NCBI RefSeq assembly: GCF_009852415.1
Contig: NZ_WOXS01000002.1
Span: 4,752,001-4,816,000, forward strand
Length of the DNA: 64,000 bases
Source of the DNA: Streptomyces sp. Tu 3180
Lineage (GTDB): Bacteria > Actinomycetota > Actinomycetes > Streptomycetales > Streptomycetaceae
Reading direction: 5' to 3'
Shown here one piece after another: positions 43,323-51,950 of the stretch. The notes beneath the pieces are model-generated. The model searched no databases. It saw only the letters and a program-made list of their open reading frames with translations, and was not told the DNA's origin. Each line of letters begins with the position of its first letter. The stretch's first letter is position 1. Made by a program: the position numbers and the translations under genes.

Positions 43323-44017
43323 GCCTGCTCCTCGTCGAATCGGATCGGGGTGTACGTTCCGGCGTACTCGGCCAAGAACGAGTACGCTTCATCGGGAATC
43401 GGCAGCACTGCCCTGGCCACATATTCCAGGATTCGTTTCGGCGCGTAGTAGTCCACGAACTCGTAATCCACGCTCGCGAGCTCATCCGCAGGCGCGTACT
43501 TGTCCTCCACGCCGAGCGCGGTGATCAGTTCGGGCAAAGAGTACTGGGCGAGCTCGTCCCCCACGTCCATCGGCAGACGGTAAGTGATCACCTCCGCGGG
43601 TGAGCGGGGAATTTCCGAGCGCCTCATTCTCAGGAGATCCTCGTGCTGCAACCGGAACCAGGGGCCGGTCCGCTTCACCACCATCCACCGGTCGGATGCA
43701 CCGCTCTGGAAGACGGAGCATTCGGCACCGGAGAAGATCGGAACCATGCCGAGGCCCATCCTGGTGAGCGGAGGAGGCGATGCGTCCAGGCTCGGTACCT
43801 CCTCGTGTCCCGCCTGCACCATCCGCGTGAACTCTTCGAAGAACCGAGTGCTCTTCGCCGAAGCTTCCAGGCATGAGAAGTGGAGGTTGCCGTCCAGGAA
43901 GGACGGAGCTGCTGCCCACGGATCGTGAATCAGGCGATACCCGGCCACTCCGTCGCATTGCCCGGCGAGAGGCGGGGCCGGGGTTCCGCAGATCTGACAC
44001 TCATTGATGTCCGGCAT
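43319..44017 (-). CDS. 232 aa protein, candidate immunity partner in cassette C
   Basis: The 232-residue soluble protein begins with a possible zinc knuckle (CQICGTPAPPLAGQC) and continues with FLDGNLHFSCLEASAKSTRF and an acidic C-terminal half (ELASVDYEFVDYYAPKRILE). It is specific to cassette C and directly follows the large protein with the distinctive C-terminal domain, the usual place for an immunity gene. No family was recognised. Codon use is less G/C-biased than neighbours. An immunity role is inferred from position only. Confidence 0.65.
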   Translation of the reverse strand: MPDINECQICGTPAPPLAGQCDGVAGYRLIHDPWAAAPSFLDGNLHFSCLEASAKSTRFFEEFTRMVQAGHEEVPSLDASPPPLTRMGLGMVPIFSGAECSVFQSGASDRWMVVKRTGPWFRLQHEDLLRMRRSEIPRSPAEVITYRLPMDVGDELAQYSLPELITALGVEDKYAPADELASVDYEFVDYYAPKRILEYVARAVLPIPDEAYSFLAEYAGTYTPIRFDEEQA

Positions 44018-44068
44018 GTACTTGTGCCTGTCGGTTCGATGTGGGCTGAGGAAGAGGGGGGACGTTCA

Positions 44069-45655
44069 CTATAGGTCCGGAACGGGGACGATTCCGCCGC
44101 GTTCACTGACCGGACCGCCCGGTGGGTAGGTGCCCTGCGGCAGATCCAGTACCCCGTTGTTGTCGAAGAAGCGAAGATTTCCGTCTCGGCTGATGACCAC
44201 TTCCATATGTGGTGTGCGTTTGTTGTCCAGGTCGCGACTCATGCTGTTCTTCATGCCTCTGGCCGCTTCCATCTCGTCCGGCGGGCCGGGGATCCGGTCC
44301 TCCGGATGAGTGTGCACCGTAAACTTGTAACCCTCGTCCCGCAACTCTTTGGGGATGATCGTCGTCACCTCGTCGCCCTGGAAGAGGCGCATATTCCCGG
44401 CGGAATTCTGCACGACTGCATGTTCCACTCCATGGAATTTCTGCAGCTCTGCCATGTGCGTGATGTGGACTTCGTTCGGTTTGATGGGGACGGGGCCCTT
44501 CGTCAAGTCGCGGGCCAGTTGCCTTGCCTTGGGTGAAAGGGATCGATACGGGATCGTCCCGCCGAACAACCGTGTCGACCCCTTGAAGGGGCGATAGATG
44601 GAGCGAAGGCCTTCCCCCGAGCGCAGTTGCCCGGCCTTCTTGAGGAGACCGCCGCCGATCCCCTTCATGAAGCCGGCGCCGAGCGCCTTGAGGCCCCCCG
44701 CCTTCCACAGGTTCCCCAGCTTGGCGAGGCTGGTGAAGCCCTTGACGGCGGGTATGCAGTCCAGGGCGGCCCACAGCAGATCACCCCAACCCGCTTGGCC
44801 CTTGAGCACTTTTCTCAACGTGTCGGCGAGCACGACCAGAGCGGCGGCGAAGACCAGCCAGCCCAGGGGCCCGCCCACGATCATCACGATGATGCCGACG
44901 ACGGTGACGACCCACTTGCAGACGGTGACGATCTCGTCCCAGTTGTCGGTGACCCAGTCGCCGATCTCCTCCCACCAGCGGCGGTTGGGGATGCCGGCGT
45001 CGGACGCCTCCCTCAGCCTGGTCACCGTGCGGCGGGCGGCCTCCTGCCGGAGTCCCTTCGCCTGCGCGGCGAGCTTCTTGGCCGCTTCGAGGGCGCTCTC
45101 GGCCGCCTCGACCTTCCGCTCGGCCGCGTCCTGGCGGGACTTGGCGTGCTGGGCGTTGCGCGTGGCGCGGCGGACCTCGTCCTCGTCGGGCTTGGGGATC
45201 TCCTTGCCGCCGTTCTTCGACGGGTCGTAGGAGTCCGCCTTCTCGGTGGCGGTGCGCACCCAGTCGTTCGCGTCGGTCAGTGCCTGCTGGGCGGTGGTGA
45301 GTTCGGCGCGTGCCTTGCGGCCGTCCCGCAGCGCCTTGTCGGCCTTCTCCTGGGCGTCCTCCAGGTCCGGCCAGAAGCCGGCGAGGGCGTCTCCGGCGAG
45401 GTCGTACGACTTCCGCAACTTGCGCAGCTTCTTCGGTGCGTCCGCGAACTCCTCCGCGAAGACGTCCGCGGTCTTGCCCGCCCAGGAGAGGATCTCGTCC
45501 TCCTTGGCGATGCCCTTGAGGTCGCGCAGCGCCTCGGCCACGTCGTCGGCGAAGTCGTGCAGGACACCGGAGAGTTTGCGGATGCGCTGCGGGTCGCCCG
45601 GAGTCGGGTCCTGGTCCAGGTCGAGTACGTGCCAGTCCGTCGGTCTGTGTGACAC
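44069..45655 (-). CDS. putative type VII-secreted effector with JAB/JAMM-like C-terminus, cassette C
   Basis: The 528-residue product starts with TDWHVLDLDQDPTPGDPQRI, the shared cassette signature, then a long Ala/Lys-rich helical region, RWWEEIGDWVTDN, and a hydrophobic hairpin at about 235-290. The last ~130 residues differ from cassettes A and B: EHAVVQNSAGNMRLFQG, then KFTVHTHPEDRIPGPPDEME (HTHP near 448) and HMEVVISRDGNLRFFDNNG. The E...HxHP...D order resembles JAB/JAMM metalloprotease-type domains found in polymorphic toxins, but the expected Ser is Gly or Pro here. The start is GTG. Toxin activity is inferred. Confidence 0.7.
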   Translation of the reverse strand: MSHRPTDWHVLDLDQDPTPGDPQRIRKLSGVLHDFADDVAEALRDLKGIAKEDEILSWAGKTADVFAEEFADAPKKLRKLRKSYDLAGDALAGFWPDLEDAQEKADKALRDGRKARAELTTAQQALTDANDWVRTATEKADSYDPSKNGGKEIPKPDEDEVRRATRNAQHAKSRQDAAERKVEAAESALEAAKKLAAQAKGLRQEAARRTVTRLREASDAGIPNRRWWEEIGDWVTDNWDEIVTVCKWVVTVVGIIVMIVGGPLGWLVFAAALVVLADTLRKVLKGQAGWGDLLWAALDCIPAVKGFTSLAKLGNLWKAGGLKALGAGFMKGIGGGLLKKAGQLRSGEGLRSIYRPFKGSTRLFGGTIPYRSLSPKARQLARDLTKGPVPIKPNEVHITHMAELQKFHGVEHAVVQNSAGNMRLFQGDEVTTIIPKELRDEGYKFTVHTHPEDRIPGPPDEMEAARGMKNSMSRDLDNKRTPHMEVVISRDGNLRFFDNNGVLDLPQGTYPPGGPVSERGGIVPVPDL

Positions 45656-46312
45656 GCGTATACCCCCGTAACGCCTGCAACGCTGCTATCGGAACACGCG
45701 TGCGAACCTACCAGGCGCCGTTCGGGCGGAAGGGCGTGTCAGGCCGGCTCCGGTCATCGGCCGACCGGTGAGTCGTCTGACGCGGGTGCTTCGACGAAGG
45801 TGCCGGAAGCGGCGGTGTGGTCCGCGCCGGACGGCTCGTCGAAACCGAGGACCGGCTCCGGGGCCCTCGGCAGGCCGTGGTCGGGACGGCCGGCGGGAAC
45901 CGCGCCCGACGCCGGAGCCGAAGGGCTGCTCGACCCGTGTCCGCCTCCCTGATGTCGTCGGACGACGGCCCGTCACCACCCCCGCCGCAGACGGAGGGGA
46001 GCGGAGCCGACATCAGGGTGAGTGCGGTCGTGGTGAAGGCCCGGCGGGCCACGGGCGTTCCCCGGTGCGGGCCGGGTGCGGCAGAGGGCGAAGCCATCGG
46101 GGGCGGGACAAGGGCAGTTGTGAGGTGGCGGCGGCTTGTGTGCGGGGGAGACAGGAGGAGTGCGCCGTGGCGGGTGCGAACGGCGGGGACGCCGCGGGGG
46201 CCACGAGGTGGGGAGGGGAGGGTGACTCCGACCTTCGACTGCCCCCGTTCGAGTCAATAAGATCTCTGTAGTCTCAGTAGACCCTCCTCCCACACGACCC
46301 AGGACACCCGCC
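45656..46312. other. 657-bp region between cassette C and the LysM/BTAD gene
   Basis: The left half holds a frameshifted lipoprotein-like reading on the minus strand (45754-46052). The right half holds the promoter of the 46313 gene, in a locally AT-richer stretch around 46253-46275 (AATAAGATCTCTGTAG). Nothing else was seen. Confidence 0.45.
45754..46052 (-). pseudogene. frameshifted secreted/lipoprotein-like gene
   Basis: GTG 46052, with GGGGA 7 nt upstream, reads VARRAFTTTALTLMSAPLPS then VCGGGGDGPSSDDIREAD, like a lipoprotein signal. Sensible sequence then moves to another frame, reading SSSPSAPASGAVPAGRPDHG, EPVLGFDEPSGADHTAASGT and FVEAPASDDSPVGR to a TGA at 45754. Both halves have strong G/C third positions. 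Either a base was lost or gained near 45935, or the assembly is wrong. It lies upstream of cassette C in the same orientation, as a lipoprotein gene does for cassette B. Confidence 0.4.
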
Positions 46313-49291
46313 ATGCCGCGACGCCGCACCTCAAGCTCGTCAAGCTCGACGGACGCGGGTTCCGCCGCTCCGCGGAACCGGACGCCGCAGCCGGTGCGGG
46401 TGCGGCGGCGGACGTTCGGGGACTTCGTCAAGGCGTTCTTCGCGTTCGTCGCGCTGCTCGGCCTGGTCGTCGGGGTGCCGCTCGCGCTGGCCATGACGGC
46501 CGGCTGGCCGTTCCCGAGCACGTTCGAGCCGGTGAAGTGGCTCAAGCAGGACCTCTCCGTCGACACCTTCCTGGGGATCCTCACCTTCGTCGTCTGGCTC
46601 GCCTGGGCCCAGTTCACCGCCTGCGTGCTGGTCGAGATGAAGGCCGCGCTGTCGGGGGTCGGCGTGCCCGGGCGGGTGCCGGGGGCCGGACCCAGCCAGC
46701 TGCTCGCCCGGCAGCTCGTCGCCGCGCTGCTGCTCGTCGGCGCCGCCGCGGGCAGCTTCACGCCGGGGCTGAGCCAGCTCGGGCAGGGCCTCGAGGGGAA
46801 CCAGCGGCCCACGGTCGCCGCCGCCCAGCAGACGCCGGGGCTCTTCGCCCAGCAGCAGGAGCAGGCCGCCGGCACCGCGGCCGCCCTCGCCGAGCAGGCG
46901 TCCCACGCCGCGCACGCCGACGCGGGGGGCGGTGCCGCCAAGCAGCAGGGCGACACGAAGTTCTACCGGATCCAGCCGCCCGAGGGGCGCCACCACGACT
47001 CCCTCTGGGAGATCGCCGAGCGGCACCTCGGCGACGGACGCCGGTACAAGGAGATCTTCGACCTCAACAAGGACCGCGTCCAGCCGGACGGTTCCAAGCT
47101 GTCCGAGGCCAGCCTGATCCGGCCCGGCTGGATCATGGAGATGCCCGGCGACGCCCGCGGCGGCGACCTCGTCGAGATGCCCGACGAGGCCCCCGAGGTC
47201 TCGCCCGAGGTGCAGCAGCAGATCCACGACTACGCGAAGACCGGCGACCCCGCGCAGGGAGGCGGCGACCGCGCCCGGGAAGGCGGCGGGGACACCGCCC
47301 ACGTCTCCGTGCCCGAGCAGCGGCCCGCGGCCGACCCCGCGCCCGCCCCGGCCGCCGACGGCTCCGGTCACCGGCAGCACGCCACCCCCGCCCAGGACAC
47401 CTCCTCCTTCGGACTGCCCGAGGCCCTGCTCGCCGCCCCGCTGCTCGCCGCCGGTCTCCTCGGCGCCCTCGGGCACCGGCGCCGGCAGGCGCTGTGGCAG
47501 TCGGCGTTCGGCGGCATCGGCGGACGGCGCGGGATGGAGCCGCCCACGCCGACCGGGGACGCCCAGGACGTCCAGGACGCGCTGCTCGTCGGCGCCGACC
47601 CCGAGGGCGTACGGCTGCTCGACCGGTCGCTGCGCGGGCTCGCCGCCGGCCTCGCCGCCGAGTCCCGTCCGCTGCCCACCGTCTACGCGGCCTGGCTCAG
47701 CAACGGCGACCTGCACCTCCAGCTCGCCCAGCCGTCCGGGAAGCCTCCGGCGCCCTGGCAGCTCGGCCAGGACCAGACGTTCTGGATGCTCGCCAAGGAC
47801 GACGCCGAGCGGTACGAGGACGAGGACACCGCCGCTCCCTACCCGGGGCTCGTCAGCCTCGGCACCATGGACGACTCCCGGCTGCTGCTCAACCTGGAGT
47901 CCGTCCCCGGCATCGTCTCGCTGAGCGGCCGCGAGGCCGACCGGGCCGCCGTGTTCGCCTCCGTGGCCGCCGAGCTGGCCACCAACGGGTGGTCGGACCG
48001 GATGACCATCACCCTCGTCGGGTTCGGCGAGGACCTCACCGCGCTCGCGCCCAACCGGCTGCGCCACCTGGACGGCATCGAGGCGCTGCTGGAGACCATG
48101 GAGGCCGAGACGCGGCAGCGGCGGGGCGCACTGGGGGCCGCCGGGCACGACTCCGTCCTCACCGGGCGCACCGGGCCCGCGCAGCACACCCGTTGGGCCC
48201 CGCACCTGGTGCTGCTCGCCGCCGAGCCGTCCGCCGAGGACGCCCTCCGGCTCGCCGAGCTCGCCGCCGACGCGAGCCGCCTCGGCATCGGCTACCTCGT
48301 CGGCACCGAGGGCGGCGACCTGCCGGGCGCCGCCTGGGAGATGGAGATCACCGGCGAGGGCAAGCTGCTCGCCCCGCTGCTCGGCCTCGAACTCGACGCC
48401 CAGCTGCTGCCCGCCGCCCAACAGCGCGCGGTGGTGGAGCTGTTCGTCGAGGCCGACCCCGAGCGCGGTCCCGACGGACCGGGCACCACCCCGCCGTTCC
48501 TCGTCGACATCAGCGAGCAGGGGCGGCCGGCCGTGTACGCGCGCCTGGTCGGCCCGTACGAGATCATCGGCCTCGACACCCCGGACGGCGAGCGCAGCGC
48601 GCTGCTCCACGAGGCGCTCGCGCTGCTGCTCCTGCACCGCGAGGGCGTGCACCCGCGCGTGCTGTCCTCCGCGCTGTGGCCGCGCGGCGTCACCGACGAC
48701 GTGCGCGAGGCGCTGATCGAGCGGCTGCGCGCCTGGCTCGGCACCGACCCCGACGGCACGCCCCGCCTCGGCACGGACGCCACCGGGCGGCTCACCCTCG
48801 CCAAGTCCGTCGTCTCCGACCTGGACGTGCTGCGGTCGCTGTACCACGAGGCCACCCAGGGCAGGGGCGTCGACAGCCGGGCCGTGCGCGGGCGGCTGCT
48901 CACCGACGCGCTGGTGCTGGTGCGCGGGCCGCTGCTCGCCGACCGGCCCGAGGGCCGCTACCGCTGGCTCACCCACGAGATCGTCGACGCCCAGCTCCCG
49001 CTGCTCGTCGCGGACACCGGGCTCGCGCTCTCCGCGTTCCACATGGAGAAGAACCGCGCGGAGAAGGCCATCGAGGCGATCGAGGCCGCGCTGCGCACCG
49101 CCCCGGCCGACGAGCGGCTGTGGAACGAACTGCTGCGCGCCACCCACGCCCTCGGCGACCCCGGGCGGCTGACCGCCCTCGCCGCCGACCTCGTCGGCCG
49201 CAGCGGCGCCCGCGGGCTGCCGCCGCGCACCGAGGCCCTGCTCGACGAACTGCTGCCGGCGTGGCGCGACGCGGTCGCGGCGGCGGGCTGA
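46313..49291 (+). CDS. membrane protein with LysM-like and C-terminal BTAD-like domains (Tad-associated)
   Basis: The 992-residue protein has a Ser-rich basic N-terminus, two or three transmembrane helices at about residues 40-150, then a LysM-like segment (DSLWEIAERHLGDGRRYKEI near 230), an acidic Pro-rich linker, another hydrophobic stretch near 365-385, and a large soluble region. The C-terminal ~250 residues contain a winged-helix/BTAD-like module (LLLHREGVHPRVLSSALWPR, then TPR-like helices with WNELLRATHALGDPG). This fusion is encoded directly before the prepilin peptidase and probably acts with the Tad pilus, perhaps as a wall-spanning regulator; inferred. The start ATG is the first in frame. 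Confidence 0.78.
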   Translation: MPRRRTSSSSSSTDAGSAAPRNRTPQPVRVRRRTFGDFVKAFFAFVALLGLVVGVPLALAMTAGWPFPSTFEPVKWLKQDLSVDTFLGILTFVVWLAWAQFTACVLVEMKAALSGVGVPGRVPGAGPSQLLARQLVAALLLVGAAAGSFTPGLSQLGQGLEGNQRPTVAAAQQTPGLFAQQQEQAAGTAAALAEQASHAAHADAGGGAAKQQGDTKFYRIQPPEGRHHDSLWEIAERHLGDGRRYKEIFDLNKDRVQPDGSKLSEASLIRPGWIMEMPGDARGGDLVEMPDEAPEVSPEVQQQIHDYAKTGDPAQGGGDRAREGGGDTAHVSVPEQRPAADPAPAPAADGSGHRQHATPAQDTSSFGLPEALLAAPLLAAGLLGALGHRRRQALWQSAFGGIGGRRGMEPPTPTGDAQDVQDALLVGADPEGVRLLDRSLRGLAAGLAAESRPLPTVYAAWLSNGDLHLQLAQPSGKPPAPWQLGQDQTFWMLAKDDAERYEDEDTAAPYPGLVSLGTMDDSRLLLNLESVPGIVSLSGREADRAAVFASVAAELATNGWSDRMTITLVGFGEDLTALAPNRLRHLDGIEALLETMEAETRQRRGALGAAGHDSVLTGRTGPAQHTRWAPHLVLLAAEPSAEDALRLAELAADASRLGIGYLVGTEGGDLPGAAWEMEITGEGKLLAPLLGLELDAQLLPAAQQRAVVELFVEADPERGPDGPGTTPPFLVDISEQGRPAVYARLVGPYEIIGLDTPDGERSALLHEALALLLLHREGVHPRVLSSALWPRGVTDDVREALIERLRAWLGTDPDGTPRLGTDATGRLTLAKSVVSDLDVLRSLYHEATQGRGVDSRAVRGRLLTDALVLVRGPLLADRPEGRYRWLTHEIVDAQLPLLVADTGLALSAFHMEKNRAEKAIEAIEAALRTAPADERLWNELLRATHALGDPGRLTALAADLVGRSGARGLPPRTEALLDELLPAWRDAVAAAG

Positions 49292-49304
49292 GCGGCCCGG
49301 CGCG

Positions 49305-50039
49305 ATGAGCGACGGCCTGTACGTCTCGCTGGTCGTCGCCGCCGCGCTGTGGGGCGCGGCGGCGGGCGCGGTGCTGCCGCGCGCGGCCTACCGGTTCTCC
49401 GTCCCGTCGGGGGAGGGGTGGCGGAAGGCGTGTCCGGCGGGGCATCCCGTCACGGGCTGGCTCGGGCGGGCCAGGTGCGGGCGGTGCGCGGAGCCGTCGT
49501 ACGGGCCCGGCGCCGCTTCGGCCGTCGTCACCGCCCTGGTCTGCGCCGCCCTCGCCGCCGCCACCGGGACCCGGCCCGAGCTGGCGGTGTGGCTGCTGCT
49601 CGCGCCCGCCGGCGTGCTGCTCGCGGTCGTCGACCTGCGGGTGCAGCGGCTGCCCGACCCGCTCACCCTCCCCTTCGCCGGGGCCGCCCTCGTCCTGCTC
49701 GGCCTGGTCGCCCTCGTCCCCGAGCACGCGGGGGAGTGGACGACGGCCCTGCTGGGCGCGCTCGTGCTCGGCGCCGGCTACTTCGTGCTGTTCCTCGTCA
49801 ACCCGAACGGCATGGGCTTCGGCGACGTGAAGCTCGCCCTGGGCGCGGGCGCCGTCCTCGGCTGGTACGGCTGGCCGACCGTCATGCTCGGCACCTTCGC
49901 CGGGTTCCTGTCCGGGGCGCTGTACGGGGGCGCCCTCGTCGCGCTGCGGCGGGCGGGGCGCAAGACGGCCATCCCGTTCGGGCCGTTCCTGATCACCGGC
50001 GCGTTCGCGGGGCTGCTGATCGGCGCGTACACGGCCTGA
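49305..50039 (+). CDS. prepilin peptidase (A24 family)
   Basis: The 244-residue polytopic protein carries both catalytic aspartates of type IV prepilin peptidases: VVDLRVQRLPDPL at about residue 107 and GMGFGDVKLALGAG at about 167. A CPAGHP...CGRC pair of Cys motifs near 43-65 recalls the zinc-binding loop of PilD. It should cleave and perhaps methylate the Flp pilin and TadE-like proteins encoded at 40056-41221. It begins 13 nt after the LysM/BTAD gene. Confidence 0.9.
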   Translation: MSDGLYVSLVVAAALWGAAAGAVLPRAAYRFSVPSGEGWRKACPAGHPVTGWLGRARCGRCAEPSYGPGAASAVVTALVCAALAAATGTRPELAVWLLLAPAGVLLAVVDLRVQRLPDPLTLPFAGAALVLLGLVALVPEHAGEWTTALLGALVLGAGYFVLFLVNPNGMGFGDVKLALGAGAVLGWYGWPTVMLGTFAGFLSGALYGGALVALRRAGRKTAIPFGPFLITGAFAGLLIGAYTA

Positions 50040-50108
50040 CGTCGGCCGCCCGAACCCCCTGGCGTACGCTGGATCGGTCTGTCCACACCCCTTACGAAAG
50101 GGACGCCG

Positions 50109-51308
50109 GTGACCGAGAAGGCCGACCTTCAGCCCATCCTCGACCGTGCCGCCGCCGGTGGGCGGATCACCCCCGAAGAGGCGCTCGACCTCTACCGCGA
50201 CGCCCCGCTGCACGCGCTGGGCGCCGCCGCCGACGCGGTGCGCCGCCGGAAGTACGCCGGCACCGAGCACATCGCGACGTACATCATCGAGCGGAACATC
50301 AACTACACCAACGTGTGCGTGACGGCGTGCCGATTCTGCGCCTTCTACGCCGCGCCCAAGGACACCGCCAAGGGCTGGACCCGCGACCTGGACGACATCC
50401 TGCGGCGCTGCGCCGAGACGGTCGAGCTCGGCGGCACCCAGATCATGTTCCAGGGCGGCCACCACCCCGACTACGGCGTGGAGTACTACGAGCGGCACTT
50501 CGCCGCCATCAAGCAGGAGTTCCCGCAGCTCGTCATCCACAGCCTGGGGGCCAGCGAGGTCGAGCACATGGCCCGGATCTCCAAGGTGAGCGTCGAGGAG
50601 GCCATCACCCGGATCCACGCGGCCGGGCTCGACTCCTTCGCCGGCGCCGGCGCCGAACTGCTCCCCGAGCGCCCGCGCAGGGCGATCGCCCCGCTGAAGG
50701 AGTCCGGCGAGCGCTGGCTGGAGATCATGGAGATCGCGCACAGCCTCGGCGTGGAGTCCACCTCCACCATGCTGATGGGCACCGGCGAGACCAACGCCGA
50801 GCGCATCGAGCACCTGCGGATGATCCGGGACGTGCAGGACCGCACGGGCGGCTTCCGCGCCTTCATCCCGTACACCTACCAGCCCGAGAACAACCACCTG
50901 AAGGGCCGCACCCAGGCCACCCTCTTCGAGTACCTGCGGATGATCGCCGTGGCCCGCCTGTTCCTGGACAACGTGGCCCACATCCAGGGCTCCTGGCTGA
51001 CCACCGGCAAGGAGGTCGGCCAGCTCTCCCTGCACTACGGCGCGGACGACCTCGGCTCGATCATGCTGGAGGAGAACGTCGTCTCCTCCGCTGGCGCCAG
51101 GCACCGCTCCAACCGGCTGGAGATCATCGACCTGATCCGCAGGGCGGGACGGGTCCCGGCCCAGCGCTCCACCACGTACGAGCACCTGGTCGTGCACGAC
51201 GACCCGGCGAACGACCCCGTCGACGACCGCGTGGTCTCCCACATCTCCTCCACCGCCATCGAGGGCGGCACCGCCCACCCGGAGCTGAAGCTCCTGTCCG
51301 CCAACTGA
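50109..51308 (+). CDS. mqnC: dehypoxanthine futalosine cyclase (MqnC)
   Basis: The 399-residue radical SAM enzyme has the CVTACRFC iron-sulfur motif (CxxxCxxC) at about residue 72, with NYTNVC just before, and MFQGGHHPDYGVEYYE, GTGETNAERIEHL and FIPYTYQPENNHLKG typical of MqnC. It cyclises dehypoxanthine futalosine in menaquinone synthesis. GTG 50109 follows GAAAGGGA. TACGCT at about 50065 may be its -10 box. MqnA is encoded at 12917. Confidence 0.95.
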   Translation: MTEKADLQPILDRAAAGGRITPEEALDLYRDAPLHALGAAADAVRRRKYAGTEHIATYIIERNINYTNVCVTACRFCAFYAAPKDTAKGWTRDLDDILRRCAETVELGGTQIMFQGGHHPDYGVEYYERHFAAIKQEFPQLVIHSLGASEVEHMARISKVSVEEAITRIHAAGLDSFAGAGAELLPERPRRAIAPLKESGERWLEIMEIAHSLGVESTSTMLMGTGETNAERIEHLRMIRDVQDRTGGFRAFIPYTYQPENNHLKGRTQATLFEYLRMIAVARLFLDNVAHIQGSWLTTGKEVGQLSLHYGADDLGSIMLEENVVSSAGARHRSNRLEIIDLIRRAGRVPAQRSTTYEHLVVHDDPANDPVDDRVVSHISSTAIEGGTAHPELKLLSAN

Positions 51309-51315
51309 CGTCCCC

Positions 51316-51915
51316 GTGCTGACCCTTCACACCGCCGACGCCTCGCCCGAGGCCGCCGTTGTGGTCGACGGCGCGCACATCGCCGCCGTCGGCCCGTACG
51401 AGCAGCTGGCCGCCGCTCATCCGGGCGCCCGGCTGCGGCGGTGGCCCGGCATCCTGACGCCCGGTCTGCTCAACCCCTATGGTCCGGAACTGCTGGAGCA
51501 GGCGTACCACCCTGACCCGCGCGAGGCGGACCGGCTCGGTACCGAGCCGGTGTTCGGGGAGCGCGCGCGGGCACTCCTGGCCGCCGGGCCGTCCGCGCGG
51601 GGCGCCAGCGCACGCCGCGGAGTACAGCGCATGCTGGCACACGGAACGGTCGCGGTCGCCGGTGAGCTGCGCAGCCGCGAGGCCCTGGACGCGGTGCGCA
51701 GGGCCGGGCTCGCCCTGGCGGGGCGTCCGGCCGCACTGCCCGGGCCCGCGGCGCTCTCCCCGGTTCCTCTGGTGCTGCTGCCGGGCCTCGGTGCCGGGAA
51801 ACCCGCGCGGTTCGCGGTGTTCGACGTGCCCGACCGGGACGCCCTCGTGCGGGACGGCGCGTCCACGTGCGTGGCCACCGTCGTGGGCGGCCGGCTGGTG
51901 TACCGGCGGCGCTGA
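51316..51915 (+). CDS. amidohydrolase-like composite-domain protein lacking the catalytic barrel
   Basis: The 199-residue protein has the N-terminal beta-sandwich strand pattern of metal-dependent amidohydrolases (AAVVVDGAHIAAVGPYEQLA, then GILTPGLLNPYG) and the closing strands (ARFAVFDVPDRDALVRDG, ATVVGGRLVYRRR). The ~250-residue TIM barrel with metal-binding HxH and Asp is missing, replaced by an Arg/Ala-rich helix region. It follows mqnC by 7 nt, so it is probably co-transcribed. It may be a non-catalytic relative of aminodeoxyfutalosine deaminase or imidazolonepropionase. The role in menaquinone synthesis is open. Confidence 0.72.
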   Translation: MLTLHTADASPEAAVVVDGAHIAAVGPYEQLAAAHPGARLRRWPGILTPGLLNPYGPELLEQAYHPDPREADRLGTEPVFGERARALLAAGPSARGASARRGVQRMLAHGTVAVAGELRSREALDAVRRAGLALAGRPAALPGPAALSPVPLVLLPGLGAGKPARFAVFDVPDRDALVRDGASTCVATVVGGRLVYRRR

Positions 51916-51947
51916 CCGTGGCGGCGCCGGCCCCGTGGCGGCGCCGG
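51916..51947. repeat. two 15-bp direct repeats in a convergent gap
   Basis: CCGTGGCGGCGCCGG occurs at 51916-51930 and again at 51933-51947, between two convergent genes. Each copy contains the self-complementary GGCGCC. It may serve as a terminator or be a simple duplication. Confidence 0.6.
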
Positions 51948-51950
51948 TCC

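Noticed and set aside
46340..49147. 935-codon minus-strand frame opposite the LysM/BTAD gene
   Set aside because: Low-complexity Gly/Arg/Glu translation, antisense to a gene with clear domains.
51916..51947. Start of a CRISPR-like or satellite array
   Set aside because: Only two copies with a 2-bp gap; no further units or spacers.
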